Assembly: GCA_035772735.1 (NCBI GenBank)
Contig: JASDFA010000007.1
Location: forward strand, 71,276,501-71,340,500
Source of the DNA: Datura wrightii
Lineage: Eukaryota; Streptophyta; Magnoliopsida; Solanales; Solanaceae
Reading direction: 5' to 3'
DNA length: 64,000 nucleotides
A program made the position numbers and the translations under genes. The notes beneath the pieces are model-generated. The model was not told the DNA's origin and ran no database searches. It was given only the letters and a program-made list of their open reading frames with translations. This document shows positions 1 through 10,958 of the stretch, piece after piece (position 1 is the first letter of the stretch; every line of letters starts with the position of its first letter).

Positions 1-804
1 TCATGTTCTTGGCGCAACTACATCTAGGATTTCGCCTTGAATTACATTTGGGGCAAGTTCTAGACAAGATGTAAAACATGAGATTCATCAAAAATTTCCT
101 CACCACACAAGGCATCACCCTTAAAGGGCCTACAAGAGTCATTCTCAACACAAAACACCAAACTAGGACATCAAAGCAAGCAAACGTCATAAGCCAAACA
201 GGAAATTTATAATGTATGACAAAAAATGCTATGCTACGGTGTCAACACTTGCTCATTATCTTCATTCTCATGCCTTTTTTTTTACAATTCCCTTTCAATA
301 AAATATTTTTCTGGTGGTGCCTCTCAAAACAACTTCACAAAAGACTCAAAGCAATATGACATTTTCCCTTAAAAATGTCACCATTCAATCAATCATCGGG
401 AAATACCAACCTGGTTCAACAACAAAAATAACAAAAAAAAAAGATGATGCTTCTTGGGAAAGAACCGTGGTCAAAAGAAAACCCTCAGAGTTTTAATTTC
501 TACACTACTATTTACAATGGCAAAAAAAATAACAAGACTTTGGGGTCATTTCATTAAAATTTTTTAATATTTTGCAATTCAAAGCAAAGACTCCATCTAG
601 TCACTAATCATTCATCATAAAAAAAAACTTGAGCCAAATCATTCATTCATTTATTTGAAAACAGAACACACCCGACAAGGGAAATCATCAATCATTAAAA
701 TAAAACCTAACATCCCAAAAAAAGATGGACTTACTCAAACTCAAACAAACATTAGAATATCAATAGAAATATTCATCCCTGGCCCCCTTATCAATTGCAC
801 TCAT
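1..804 (-). other. 3' noncoding region of element A
   Basis: AT-rich, stop-filled sequence downstream of the A aORF. By position it matches the 1.7-2 kb noncoding stretch between aORF and 3' LTR in B, C, D and H. I see no gene in it; the short open frame near 314-496 has no family resemblance. Confidence 0.6.
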
Positions 805-841
805 CCCTCCCCCACTTAAGAGCATACATTGTCCCCAATAT
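805..841 (-). promoter_or_regulatory. Hairpin plus polypurine-like motif after aORF (A)
   Basis: On the minus strand the arms ATATTG and CAATGT (one G-U pair) enclose a GGGA loop, followed by CTTAAGTGGGGGAGGG. Equivalent hairpin-plus-purine motifs lie just after the aORF in B and C, and the purine part alone in H. It looks like the polypurine tract next to 3' LTRs but lies far upstream of one. Function unknown. Confidence 0.6.
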
Positions 842-883
842 AAATATGCAAAAGGGAAAGGGACAAGGAACTCCCTGAGTGGG

Positions 884-2327
884 TTACTCCTCTTCCTCAT
901 CAGCATTCACCTCACCACTATCACCGCTGCTAGCCTTACCTAGCCCAGTGAAATCATCTCCCAGCCCTTCAAACAGATCATAAATTGGCCCTCTAACTGA
1001 GGAAGGAGCAGCCATTGTAGCATCCAATGCGCTCATGTCGAGCACTTCTACCAAAGTACGACTCTTCCACTTATGCACCTCGGTTCGGAAGGAAGTGAAT
1101 GCCCCTTCTACTGCATCCACCCTCTTGCATATAGTGGCGACATTCTCATACAGCGACTTGAGCTCCTTCTTGATAGTTTTAGCAATGAGTGCTGGGAGGC
1201 TCTTAGCCAAACGTTGAAGTTGGCTTTCGTGCGAGTTTTTCATCTCCACAAGTCGATGGAGGCCATTTGGCTGAGAGGATTGAGGGGGAGAAGATCCTTG
1301 CTGAGGCATGTAACCCGATGCTTGGCCCTATATTTCAGGCTGGGACACATTGGACTTTGGGGTGATTGGTGATTGAGCTGACCCATGGGAGAGGGATTCT
1401 TCTTACACTCCAAACGCCTACAATCGCTTTCTTTTCACTGTCAGTTCCTTGGCATATGTCTTCTGCTCAATATCTATCACACATGAAGCAATGGAAGGAG
1501 TTTTATCCGGGAATAAAGGTACCCCAGCTGTTGTGCAAAGTTGGGAGATTAAGACAGCATAGGGTATTGAGATACTGGACTGCCGAGCCTTTTTCTTCAT
1601 TTGTTAAGCCACAATTTCCCCAAAGCTAATGGGACTCCTGTCATTATGCAAGTGATAAGGATGGCGGTTTCAAGGCTGACCCTCTGCTCATTTTTAGAGG
1701 GGATGATCCGAGCACAAACAAAATCGAGCCACAACTTGGCCTTGAACTTCAAGTCGTGACGAGAAATTTCACCACCCATAGAGGCCCAAAGAGGATTACC
1801 AGCAGCTATGATGCGGCCAACGCAAGTGAAATAATCCTTCATATCAGCCACCCTTGACATGTAATACATAGCGGAGTCAACTTCGTCCTCCGAGAATAGG
1901 TACTTTATGGCCTCTGGAGTTATATCAACCTCAACTCCCCGAATCATCACTAATAGCAATCATGGGAAATAATTCACTTTGCCCTTGTGCTGCATACTCT
2001 CCTGACGGGCTTGATATGAGGCATAGAATTCAGCTACCAAGCTGGGGTAGTATGGTGGAAGCAGGTTGGCAAATGCATGCCACTGCCTATTGGTGAACTG
2101 CGCAGTGATGTTGGAAAAATAACCTTTTAGCCCTCCCAAATCAAACCGCTTTTCCACAGTGATTGAACGGCCTTGTCAAATGACATAGTGCTCTTGCATA
2201 TTGGGGACGCAGAGATGATTTCCTCCTTTGTGTTGGCCCGAGGTGGGGCAACCTTTTCCTTTCCTTTTCCTTTTCTAGCAGAAGAAGCAGGGGCCTTTCC
2301 TTTTCCTGTGTTTGTGGTTGAAGACAT
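884..2327 (-). pseudogene. aORF of element A (putative plant transposon protein family), decayed
   Basis: Several consecutive minus-strand open frames join into one family-like protein: a Lys/Ser-rich N-terminus from an ATG at 2327, then a central part with EFYASYQ, IRGVEVDITPEAIKYLF and LWLDFVCARIIPSK, a hydrophobic segment (AILITCIMTGVPLALGKL), a C-terminal coiled-coil-like stretch (HRLVEMKNSHESQLQRLAKSL) and an acidic end. Elements B, C, D and I carry the same kind of protein. The family is known from plant gypsy elements but its biochemical role is not. I see no signal peptide or clear transmembrane anchor, so an envelope role is unsupported. Frame breaks near 2130-2160, 1960, 1600 and 1420 make this copy nonfunctional. 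The ATG was chosen because it lies 11 bases after a consensus splice acceptor. Confidence 0.8.
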
Positions 2328-2338
2328 GGTTTGTTTTT

Positions 2339-3090
2339 CTGCAAGAATTATGTTAGTGACAATAATTTGAAGTAGAAATTAAGAGGATAGAAAACTAGTC
2401 TAAGGAATAACTGAGAAATAAGGGAAAACCAAACAATTATTTAATGACCCAATAGCATCGGCGGAGGACAGGCAGTTCGTAGAAGGCATTTCATTGACCG
2501 CCGATTCCTTACAGAAAACTAGGCAAGTGAGAAGGTTTCGGCGGTTTAAGTGGCGAGTCACCAGTCTAAGTTCACAAACTTCCGATGTAGCGTGGGATCT
2601 ACTCAGTGGCCAAAGCCAATTCCCAAAGTGAGTCGGCGCTCCATCGGCGATTCGCCGAATCTGACCAGCGAATCGCCGGACCCTGTCGTTCCCAAATTTT
2701 TACTCACTATTCACAAGCACCCATTAACGCACACTCACATTAAACATAATAAAAGTAGCACTACTACATTCAAAAACATATTTTTGACATTTAGCCCTTA
2801 AGAATGGCGTCACCCAGTCTATCATCGGGCAAAACGTCGTGCTTTATGCAAATGGGTTACTCAGACTTCACCCTCTTCAAAATTTCACACACAAAAGCGC
2901 ATCCCCATCCCATTCAACAAGAATGTCTCATTCAAGAATTTAACAAGGAAGGGAAACAAAGTATTACTTCTAAAGAGTTAGGCTCCAATAATAAAATTAA
3001 GACAAGGGCAAGAAAATTGTTACAAAATTTAGAGATTGCTTGCACACACTTAACTTTCAAAAAGGGCTTGACTAAACTTTGCAATGGCAC
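2339..3090 (-). other. Predicted leader intron before the aORF (A)
   Basis: The acceptor, minus-strand TTCTTGCAG ending at 2339, is a strong plant consensus 11 bases before the aORF ATG. The donor CAAG-GTGCCA at 3090 is weaker and tentative. B, C, D and I have introns at the same place. It contains a cluster of palindromic words at 2458-2690. Confidence 0.45.
2458..2690. repeat. Palindromic word cluster inside the A leader intron
   Basis: The GC-rich near-palindrome TCGGCGATTCGCCGA and variants (gaccgccgattcc, agcgaatcgccgga) recur in otherwise AT-rich DNA. The same word family is at 3420-3735 and in the A LTR, and in three matching places in C. Confidence 0.6.
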
Positions 3091-3153
3091 CTTGAGATAG
3101 ATGTAGTGTAGAGAGTATGAGTGAATTGAGCGTGTTGGTGAAATATGGAGGGG

Positions 3154-3161
3154 GTTTATAG
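3154..3161 (-). promoter_or_regulatory. TATA-like box upstream of the aORF leader (A)
   Basis: The minus strand reads CCTATAAACCCCCTCC followed by a pyrimidine-rich leader about 60 bp before the proposed intron donor. C, B, D and I have TTTAAA(TA) boxes at the same position, which argues for an internal promoter. No transcript evidence is available. Confidence 0.4.
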
Positions 3162-3419
3162 GTGAAGGATGGAAATGTGATAGGTTGAGGGGAAGGTGGA
3201 GAGTTTAATATGGGTGTGCTGGTGGGAAGTGGGAAGGTGGAAAGGTGGAAACTAGATGAATAAGGGGAGTTGGTAATGTTGGGTAATGGAAAGACAAAAA
3301 TAGAATGAAAATTGTTGGGAAAAAGGGAGCTATGGGAATATTTGTAGAATAGGGTGGTTGGTCAGGTATTTGGGATTTTGTGGGCCAACTTCTTAAATTC
3401 CAATTTCTAATAACTTCGA

Positions 3420-3735
3420 ACCTCAATCGGCGTGCCATCAGTGGTTCACCGAATTACACCGGTGATTCGCTGCTGTGTTTTATTTTGCCATTTTATTTTT
3501 CCCAGTGATCTATTTATTTTGGCGATCCATCGGCGGTTCACGAATTTCATCGACAACCCGCCGGTGACCCGCCGCTTCTGTGGCTGAGCTTCAGGCTTCC
3601 TATTCTCTCTCGACTATCTACCAGTGGCACATGGATCCGATTCGATAGTTCACTGATGGGCCCGCCAGTTCTTCATTCTCAACCTCAACCTTCTGCTTTG
3701 TGCTCACCTTCATCAGCAGTTCGTGTTTTGGACCG
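3420..3735. repeat. Palindromic word cluster upstream of the aORF promoter (A)
   Basis: Repeated variants of the CGGCG-(A/G)TTC-(A/G)CCG word, for example around 3425-3475, 3530-3575 and 3640-3665. It lies between the pol tail and the TATA-like box, the same position as 26640-26905 in C. Confidence 0.55.
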
Positions 3736-3830
3736 ACGTATCGACGGTCCCTCGCCGTTCTTCCTTCATTGTTTGTTTCTCCCTTTGTTCCTTATTTCAC
3801 AGCTCCACACAAACAAAAACAACAAAAACA

Positions 3831-3905
3831 TCAAAAAATTCACTAAACACTTGGGTTGCCTCCCAAGAAGAGCCTTAGTTAATGTCGTGGCATGACATAG
3901 ACCCA
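3831..3905 (-). pseudogene. Relic of the pol C-terminal tail (A)
   Basis: The minus strand encodes CHATTLTKALLGRQPKC, a short conserved end of the polyprotein. C has RHATILTKALLERQPKHF at 26350-26430 and I has two degenerate copies. Here it follows protease directly, marking the scar of the internal pol deletion. Confidence 0.6.
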
Positions 3906-3911
3906 TTTTTT

Positions 3912-4522
3912 TCAGCAACTTATTTCCGACGAGTCATCATCCGACTCTGTCTCCTTCAGCTCCAATACCTTGTCCTCATTTTCATTTTGCAATACTCCAA
4001 CCACTTTGCATTTGGGATGCGTTACAAATGATGTACACACGTTGAAGTTGACCTCCTGACTACCAACCCCAAATTTTAGCTCTCCAAGCTTCACGTCCAC
4101 CACAACTCTCCCCGTAGCCAACAATGGTCTTCCTAAAATAATGGGAATCTCTGAATCCATCTCAAAATCCAAAATAACAAAATTAGTCGATAGAGTAAAC
4201 TTGTCCACTCTCACCAACACATCTTCTAGCACCCTTACCGATCTTTTTATTGACCTATCTGCCATTAGCATCCTCATTGACGTCGGTTTCGTGCTTTCGA
4301 GTCCCAATTTCTTAAAAATAAGAAGGGGCATCAAATTTATGCTAGTGCTGAAATCACATAGGGACATTTTAAACACACATATCCTAGTTCTGCATGGAAT
4401 TGTAAAAGCTCCAGGACCCTCCCTTTGGGAGCAAGATTACTCATCATCACTGCACTACAATGGCGCGTTTTCTCCTCATTGCCTGCATCAACTACCTTTT
4501 TCTTCCTTAGCAGGTCCTTCAT
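3912..4522 (-). pseudogene. Retroviral-type aspartic protease (A)
   Basis: The 154-codon frame ending at 3912 contains the protease core: LCDFSTSINLMPL (active-site Asp kept, the usual Leu-Gly-Ala replaced by Phe-Ser-Thr), then VLVRVD, NFVILDFEMD and IPIILGRPLLATGR, the flap and hydrophobic ILG motif. The upstream lead-in (SNLAPKGRVLELLQF) is in another frame, 4337-4522. Protease normally releases Gag and Pol products in the virus-like particle. Altered active-site neighbours and the upstream frameshift make activity unlikely. Confidence 0.8.
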
Positions 4523-4757
4523 GAACTTTGCATTATTTGGAGTAAAGCATCCACTAATGGTATATGTATGGAAAACTTTCTAAACATGTCAACAAACTTC
4601 CTAAATTGGTCATCCTTTATTTTCTTGGTCAGCCATTGTGGATAAGGAGGTGGGATTCTTGATTCAACCCTATCATCATTTAGGGCCTTCATGCCCACCT
4701 CATCATGATCATCCTTTCCCTCTTCTAAATCCTAAATCCTTTCTTCATTCTTCGGAG

Positions 4758-6268
4758 TCATTGGCGTTTTATCGACTTTATATTCCTCCCCTCACTAGGC
4801 TTCACCGGGGCATCTCCAATCACCTTGACACTCCTAGTGACAATGGTCATGCATTGACCATCTTTCTTGGGATTAGGCATTGTGTCACTAAGTAGTGTTC
4901 CCTTCATTCGAGGATTTATTTGAGCAGATAGGTGATTCATATGGGCTTCCAAACGCTTGATGGAAGCCGAGTGTGAACTCACTGTTTGAGCGAGGTTAGA
5001 CACCTCACCTCTCAATTCCTTCACCCCACTCTCGGTCGACTCCACCTTCTTCAAAACTCTCGATAGCATTTCTTCAATTTTTGAATTGCCCACATCACTC
5101 ACGTCATCCTGATTTTGAGGACTCCCAACCTTAGGAGGTGGAATATATGGGTTCGAACTCCTGTGATAGCGATCACTCTCTTGGTTTGTCTCTCTATTAA
5201 CCTACCTTTCATTCCTTTCAAGACATCCTTGTGGCTCACTATTTCTCCAAACTTGGTTTTCATCCCTTGGGCGTCATGGGCCTTGGTTTGCTCCTTGGAA
5301 GCCAGATCGAGGAACTCCCATTTGGTTGCCAATATATTGGAATTCTTCATCATATCTTGGCGGTGATGACTCTCCTTCATATTGTAAGGGACCTTGCATT
5401 CCCATGGCATTTACTACCTTTGGCCCTACTACCATCACGTGCTTGGTCATCAATTCTAATTGTGTCATCATCTTGGCGAGATTTTCATCTCGCTCTTCAT
5501 CCCGTTTTCACAACTCCGTTGCAAATGCACTTGAACTAATCTCATGAGTGGAAACACTTGTTTCTCTTGTGTGCCAAGCCCTGTTGGTCTTGTCATTCGG
5601 TCTAGGAGAGCTTTGGCCAACCCGTATGTTTAGTCCATAATAGAACCACCAGCTAGGTTGTTTGCCATAGACTTGTTGATTGAATCAAGGGCCCTATAGA
5701 AGCTTTGGAGAAGCACTCCATCCGACAATCCATGATTTGGGAAAAGAGACACCTTCTTTTTAAACCTTAACCACGCCTCATGTAAAGGCTCTCCTGGTTC
5801 TTGCCTGAAATTTGTAATATCATCCCTCAACTGAATCATCTTTGATGGAGGGAAAAAGTAGTCTAGGAAGGCCTCAGTTAGCTCCTTCCATGAAGTACTA
5901 CATCTCGGAGGGAGTTCCTCTGGCCACATTGTTGCCTCCCCCATCAATGAAAAAGGAAAGAGTCTCAACCTGATTGAATCTTGACTGATATTCATTATAT
6001 TGAAGGGATGACATATTTCCAAGAAATTCCTCAAATGGAGATTCGCATCCTCACTTGGTTTTTCGCCAAAGAGCCCCTTCATTTGCAACATGTGAAGCAT
6101 TGTGCTGGTGACATGAAATACTGCATTCCCTACCATTGGTCGTTGGTGAATAGCTCCTGCAACTTCCGGCATCACTGGATTATCTTCCTCGAGTTCCATG
6201 TTACCCTCCACTGAGCTATCCCCTACTTGGGGGTGATGACTCATGTGGTTACGAGCTCCTAACAACAC
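4758..6268 (-). pseudogene. gag capsid/nucleocapsid polyprotein (A), frameshifted
   Basis: The N-terminal frame (5630-6268, 212 codons) has a clear plant gag domain: LHLRNFLEICHPFNI, LFPFSLMGEATMW, WKELTEAFLDYFFP and FRQEPGEPLHEAWLRFKK. Downstream frames carry the hinge (MMTQLELMTKHVMVVG, YIGNQMGVPRSGFQGANQG) and a coiled-coil C-terminus (MLSRVLKKVESTESGVKELRGE), which matches the gag remnant of C. Gag forms the particle that packages element RNA. Frameshifts near 5630, 5410 and 5100 break the chain. The start at 6268 is the first Met; a splice-acceptor-like TTGTTAG lies just upstream. Confidence 0.85.
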
Positions 6269-6343
6269 AACAAACTCACGTTAAGTAGCTACAATGCAAA
6301 ACTATTTCAACTTAACCATCAACACAAGATGATCAAGCGCTAG

Positions 6344-6361
6344 TCCCCTGCAACGGTGCCA
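6344..6361 (-). other. Primer binding site, tRNA-Asp type (A)
   Basis: The minus strand reads TGGCACCGTTGCAGGGGA, two mismatches from the complement of the plant tRNA-Asp 3' end, 4 bases inside the LTR end. This is typical of Athila/Tat-type elements. Confidence 0.85.
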
Positions 6362-6365
6362 TTTT

Positions 6366-7949
6366 TGATAACGTCCTAAATATATCCTTAATTCAAAGAA
6401 TATGCATGGCAGAAGTATCAAAACAAGTAGCCCGATGAGTGTCGGGGTCAAATTCCACGAGGACTAGGGATTGATAATTTCAAGAGTCGATTGAGAAATT
6501 GATACTAGCTTGCACCATGTAGATTTAATATAAAAACAAATAAAATCGGGGGAGTTGAAATTTTTAGAGAATTGTATTGGTTGATTTAGTGAAGTAAAAG
6601 AGAAAGATCATCTAAGTTGTCAACAAGGGTGTGAAATAATAGAGGTGCTGTGTAGATGAAATACTAACTAGATCGGGATATGCTAGGTCATCTTATAAGT
6701 TCAACAAGTGTAAATAATCTCGGAAAGTGGGTAATCTCAGCTTCTCATCCTATTGACTACCTCTTGCTAGAGTCTTATCAAAACTCTAGCCACAACTTAG
6801 CTCAACCCGATTTAATTTGGATTAGCAACTGTACTATTCCTAGCTATTAGTTGCCAATAAAGAATGAGAAAGCAATTTCAGCTATTTCTAGCCTAATTTC
6901 ACAATCTCTTATCCATGCCCACTACTAAATTCTCTTCCAATACCTAATTATTCTCTCTCAAGCAATAATCAAGCAAGAATAAATAGACCCGTATCATAAT
7001 CAATGGATCTTCATTAATAGATTGAAGAGAATCTAGTAGATTTACACTTAATTGAACAACATGAAGATGACTCTAGCAATATCCAATCCAATTAAATATT
7101 CATCATCACACACCTCTAGTTAATGATTTTAGCTACTCATAGTTAAGAAATTCAAAAAAACATTCATCAACAGCATCATTGAATTTAATTACAAGAGTAG
7201 ATAAATCAACTTCACTACATAATCTTCAACAATAGATGAAACTTACTAGATAAAAGGAAATAGAACAGAGTACTTTCTACAATTTTCTCTAAGAATCTTC
7301 CTCTCTCAGCTAAAAAGAATGTTCTTTAGCTAAAAAGAGAAAAAATTGATGTGATGTAAGCTTTTATTCTCTCTTCTCAATATCTATTTTCTCTTTTTCT
7401 TTACCCCCAGTACAAAGTACTTTATTCCTATTTATACCCTAAAAAGTAGGGCACTTTTCATCTCTTTTCTAATGTTGGATGATTACACCCTTATGAGCAC
7501 CGTTTTGGAACCGGCGAAAGCACCGACAATTCGCCAGTTACAATCTGTGAACCTGTGGGTGTCTTTTCTGCATTTTCACTAAATTTCAGTGAACACCGGC
7601 GGTTCACTCGGTGTTCCGCTGATGTGAATTCGTGAACCCCTGGGTCTTCAAGCCATTTTTTACAACTTTTGAGTATCATTCAGCGATTGGACCGGCAACT
7701 CACCGCCGTTGGCATTAATCCTCTAAGGTAGTGATATTCAGGCCTTTGGCTGGTGTTTCGTCGTTTTACATTTGCAAATTGCTAATTCACTCTCATTCCC
7801 CTCATTTTGCTCCATTTTTTCTCTTTTCTTTACTTTTATACATATACACACAACGAAAGAAAAAAGACATAAAATCCAAATAATCAACTCAAGAACGAAA
7901 TAAACTCAAGTTTTAGAGCCTAATGAGTTGGTAAATTACCAACTCATCA
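6366..7949 (-). repeat. 5' LTR of element A (1584 bp)
   Basis: On the minus strand it starts TGATGAGTTGGTAATTT and ends GTTATCA, like the C LTR. A TATAAATA box lies at 7429-7436. A cluster of CGGCGGTTC-type palindromic words lies upstream of it at about 7495-7745. A perfect 12-bp inverted repeat occupies the first bases of the LTR (7923-7947). Confidence 0.85.
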
Positions 7950-10868
7950 CCCCACATGGATAACATGTAATATAAGACATACATGAGCCCCACACAGCCA
8001 ACAACATCCAACTAACTAAAGACTGTAGTTTGCAAGCCTCTAAGAGTAGGAATAATGATCGGGATAGGGCCCTGGCCTATCCAAATTTCATATAAGTAAA
8101 AATTGTACTCTCTACAACCTGGAAGCTCCGAATGAAAGGAACTGGCCGACTTGCTGACTCTGAACAACTGTTATGGAGGTCTTGAACTCTATCTGTCTAA
8201 ACCTGCAAGCAAGTATGCAATGCCCCATAGTTGGGCGTTAGTACAATATGTATCGAATATGTAAGGCAATAACAGAAGTTAAGTAAGATTGATAAAAACT
8301 GAAAGTGAACAGTAATAAGGGCCAAAAGTTAACCTGTAAGCTTTCCTTTCCATAACCGGCATCTAGTAAGTCACTACATGTGTATGAGCTGAAACTGTAT
8401 GACTATTCATTCATAAGCTCTAACTGACAGACAAATTTACAAATAAGAACCTAACCTGGCCTCCATAAACTAGAAAGGTACAAGAAACACAGAATAACCT
8501 ACCTGGGCCCCTATAAGCCTTGGCAGGTGCCAATCAATCTATATACCCCTATTGGTACCCGGTAGACTGGCTAAGTGACTATAACTGTATCTGAGCTGTC
8601 TAGGCTCCTTTAACTATATTTGAGCCATCTAGGCTCCTATAACTGTATCTGTGTCTGAGTTGTTTGGGCTGTGTAACTAGATCCCGAGCCTTGGCCCGAC
8701 TATGGGTCATAACGTAATTTTTGATAACTGGACCCCAGGCCTTGTCCTGACTATGGGTTATAATGTGACTGCTATAACTGGATCCTGGGCATTGGATCAA
8801 CTATGGATCACACTATAACTGTTGTAACTAGATACGACCCTCACGACCTCTATCTAGTGTAACTCAATACGGCCCTCAAAACCTCAATTTGGTGGAGCTT
8901 GATACACGCCCTCACGACCTCAATCTAATGGAACTCAATATAGCCCTCACGGCCTCAGTCTGATGGAACTCAATATGGCCCTCATGGCCTCAGTCTGATG
9001 GAACTCAATATGGCCCTCATGGCCTCAGTCTAATAGAACTCAATATGGCCCTCACGACCTTAGTCTGATGGAAATCAATATGGCCCTCATGGCCTCAGTC
9101 TGATGGATCTCAATATGGCCCTCACGGCCTCAATCTAGTCCTCTCGGAGATCATACTACCCTTACAAGCATGTCCCTATAGGCAATAACATCTAACAATC
9201 CAACATCGTAAGGAAAACCCAATCTAGCTAGGGTTAACTCTGGTGAGGGTTGCTATGTCATCATTGTCTTCTCAACTCTATTCATAATAGCTGACCATAA
9301 TAGGCTGACTCTGGAATACTTGTCCTATCGTAGAACAAATATGGGGCTGCTACTAATCGGATATGCTCTTGAGCACTCGACCCTAACCTTCCATAGGTAG
9401 CTTATTATAACTCTTGGCCTGGGGGTAATACTGTAATACTGTGGTCCTAGTCCCTAAGACACTGACTTAATCTGTTCAGATTTTGTATGCCTTCTCTAGG
9501 AGATTCCTAACCTCGTAGGTGTGTTTATCTGGACTTAGCCATTCCCGGCAACCTATACCTGAATATCTGATAAGAGTAGGCTGGGGCGTTGTCCCTGTAT
9601 CTAGCTACTAACAAAACTTCCCCCCTTAGTGTATCTACTACTCTATCAGGATGGTACAGCTGAGGTGGTTCCCTGAGTGTCCTGTGCGATAAGCACCACG
9701 TCGACTGAAACTAAATGTCACTGGCGAAAGCCACTATGTGGCAGAATGACCCTCAACTCTCTAGGCAACTCTGGTGCCACTGACTCTGGGGTATGGCCAT
9801 ACTAACATAATTCTGGCCTTGAAAGCGTCAAGGCATGCCAACGGTCTCTGGACGAGCTCTACTGACAATAAAGGCATCGAACTGATAGTTATATCACCTG
9901 GCTGGGCCTATGCTGCTCAACTTACTAAATCAAGCCCAACTGTTACCCACAAACATCTGAAGTCTAGGCATGGTAGCAAAATATCGTTTCTACTAACATA
10001 GTGAACAAAAGGGTAGAGAAATTTCTATGACGCTTCTAGTGTGAATCACCCTTAACCTCTTATTTACTCTTAATATGATTTCTGGTGGCTAACCAGAACA
10101 TATGTAATCATAATCTACTAATAGAAGCTAACCACGACATACATAGATCTTATATACTAGCAACAGCTAATTACAACAAGTAGGATCATTGTCTATGCTC
10201 AGAAACATAAGTCGTATCATTGTACGACGAGAATAACTTGTTGAAAAAATAAGCCTTAACATACCTCGTATGCCGATTCTCATTTAACTAATTAGTTCCA
10301 ACCTGAAACCAGCAGTTCCACTCAATTGCATTCCTTATACTGATGCCTGAGGCTGTTTAGGATTTAATTTGAAGCAATTCCGACAATCTTTACTCGGTGG
10401 GGTTCCGGTAAGCCGAGCAAATTTTCGAGAAATAACTCCATAGGAATGCTCCCGTAGGCCTAGTACTTGTTACCCAAAGTGAATTTTTGTTTAGAAAGAA
10501 TTTGACGGTGTAATTTGAAGAAAATTAGGTGAAATTCGCGTGTGTACTCTGTTTAGGCCTAGGGGAGACTTTATCTAATGGGTTAATACAACTAAGAGGG
10601 ACTTATATAGATAATTGGCGGTAGAAGGGGGGTGTACGGTGCACCCCCCATCACGCTGCAACCAGGGCGCAACACGCCATCCATTGCGTAGGAGGGAGGT
10701 CCGCGACGCACCGGCCCTAGCAGCTTGCCTCCGGCCTCTTTCCTCACGCTTGCCTAATTACTCACTCATGCGTTCATTCCCCGAGACCTTCTCCATATGC
10801 GTCATACTTTGAACTCCTGAAAAATGTACGAAGTTATCAACTAAATGATAGGGACTTACGGGGTGTAA
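7950..10868 (-). repeat. Chromovirus-type LTR J, truncated
   Basis: The minus strand begins near 10868 with TATTACACCCCGTAAGTCC, the usual start of Del/Tekay-type LTRs with TG decayed. It has a GC-rich word cluster (10615-10725), a TATATAAG-type box near 10602-10612, and tandem repeats at 8590-8820 and 8822-9135. No coding domain is visible over 2.9 kb. It ends where the A LTR begins, so A probably inserted here. It lies about 30 bp into what looks like the 3' LTR of an I-type fragment. Confidence 0.6.
8822..9135. repeat. Tandem array, 35-bp unit, about 9 copies
   Basis: The unit is approximately GATGGAACTCAATATGGCCC followed by TCATGGCCTCAGTCT, direct and without spacers; outer copies are more diverged. 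It lies in the downstream half of LTR J. A looser array of about 60 bp (ataactggatcc ... actatgggtcata) precedes it at 8590-8820. Confidence 0.8.
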
Positions 10869-10899
10869 TATAGAAAGTAAAATTAAAGACCTACAACCA

Positions 10900-10958
10900 A
10901 CATATCAAAGTTTGCACAAAAGACCATTATCATACATTGACCCTTTTTTCATTCAAAC
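10900..10958 (-). repeat. Left piece of an I-type element split by B
   Basis: This piece continues at 20868 once B is removed. Together they match 33301-33420, where the same sequence is uninterrupted. It represents the boundary between 3' noncoding DNA and 3' LTR of a minus-strand I-family copy. Confidence 0.75.
10954..10958. repeat. Target site duplication of B, left copy
   Basis: CAAAC directly precedes the B 5' LTR; the second copy is at 20868-20872. Confidence 0.9.

Larger units (their letters stand above)
1..7949 (-). mobile_element. Element A: Athila-like Ty3/gypsy element, non-autonomous, 3' end outside window
   Basis: Read on the minus strand, the order is 5' LTR, tRNA-Asp primer site, gag, protease, a short relic of the pol end, then the aORF and its 3' noncoding region; the 3' LTR lies left of the window. 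Reverse transcriptase, RNase H and integrase are absent: protease is followed within about 100 bp by the pol-tail motif. The LTR start and end match element C, so A and C are one LTR family, A without enzymes and C with them. The right edge coincides with the point where LTR J stops, which suggests insertion into J. Confidence 0.85.

Noticed and set aside
884..2327. aORF as an envelope gene
   Set aside because: Its position resembles env, but I see no signal peptide, transmembrane anchor or cleavage motif in any copy.
6344..6361. tRNA gene at the tRNA-Asp-like sequences
   Set aside because: Only 18 bases complementary to a tRNA 3' end next to LTRs; these are primer sites, with no tRNA fold around them.
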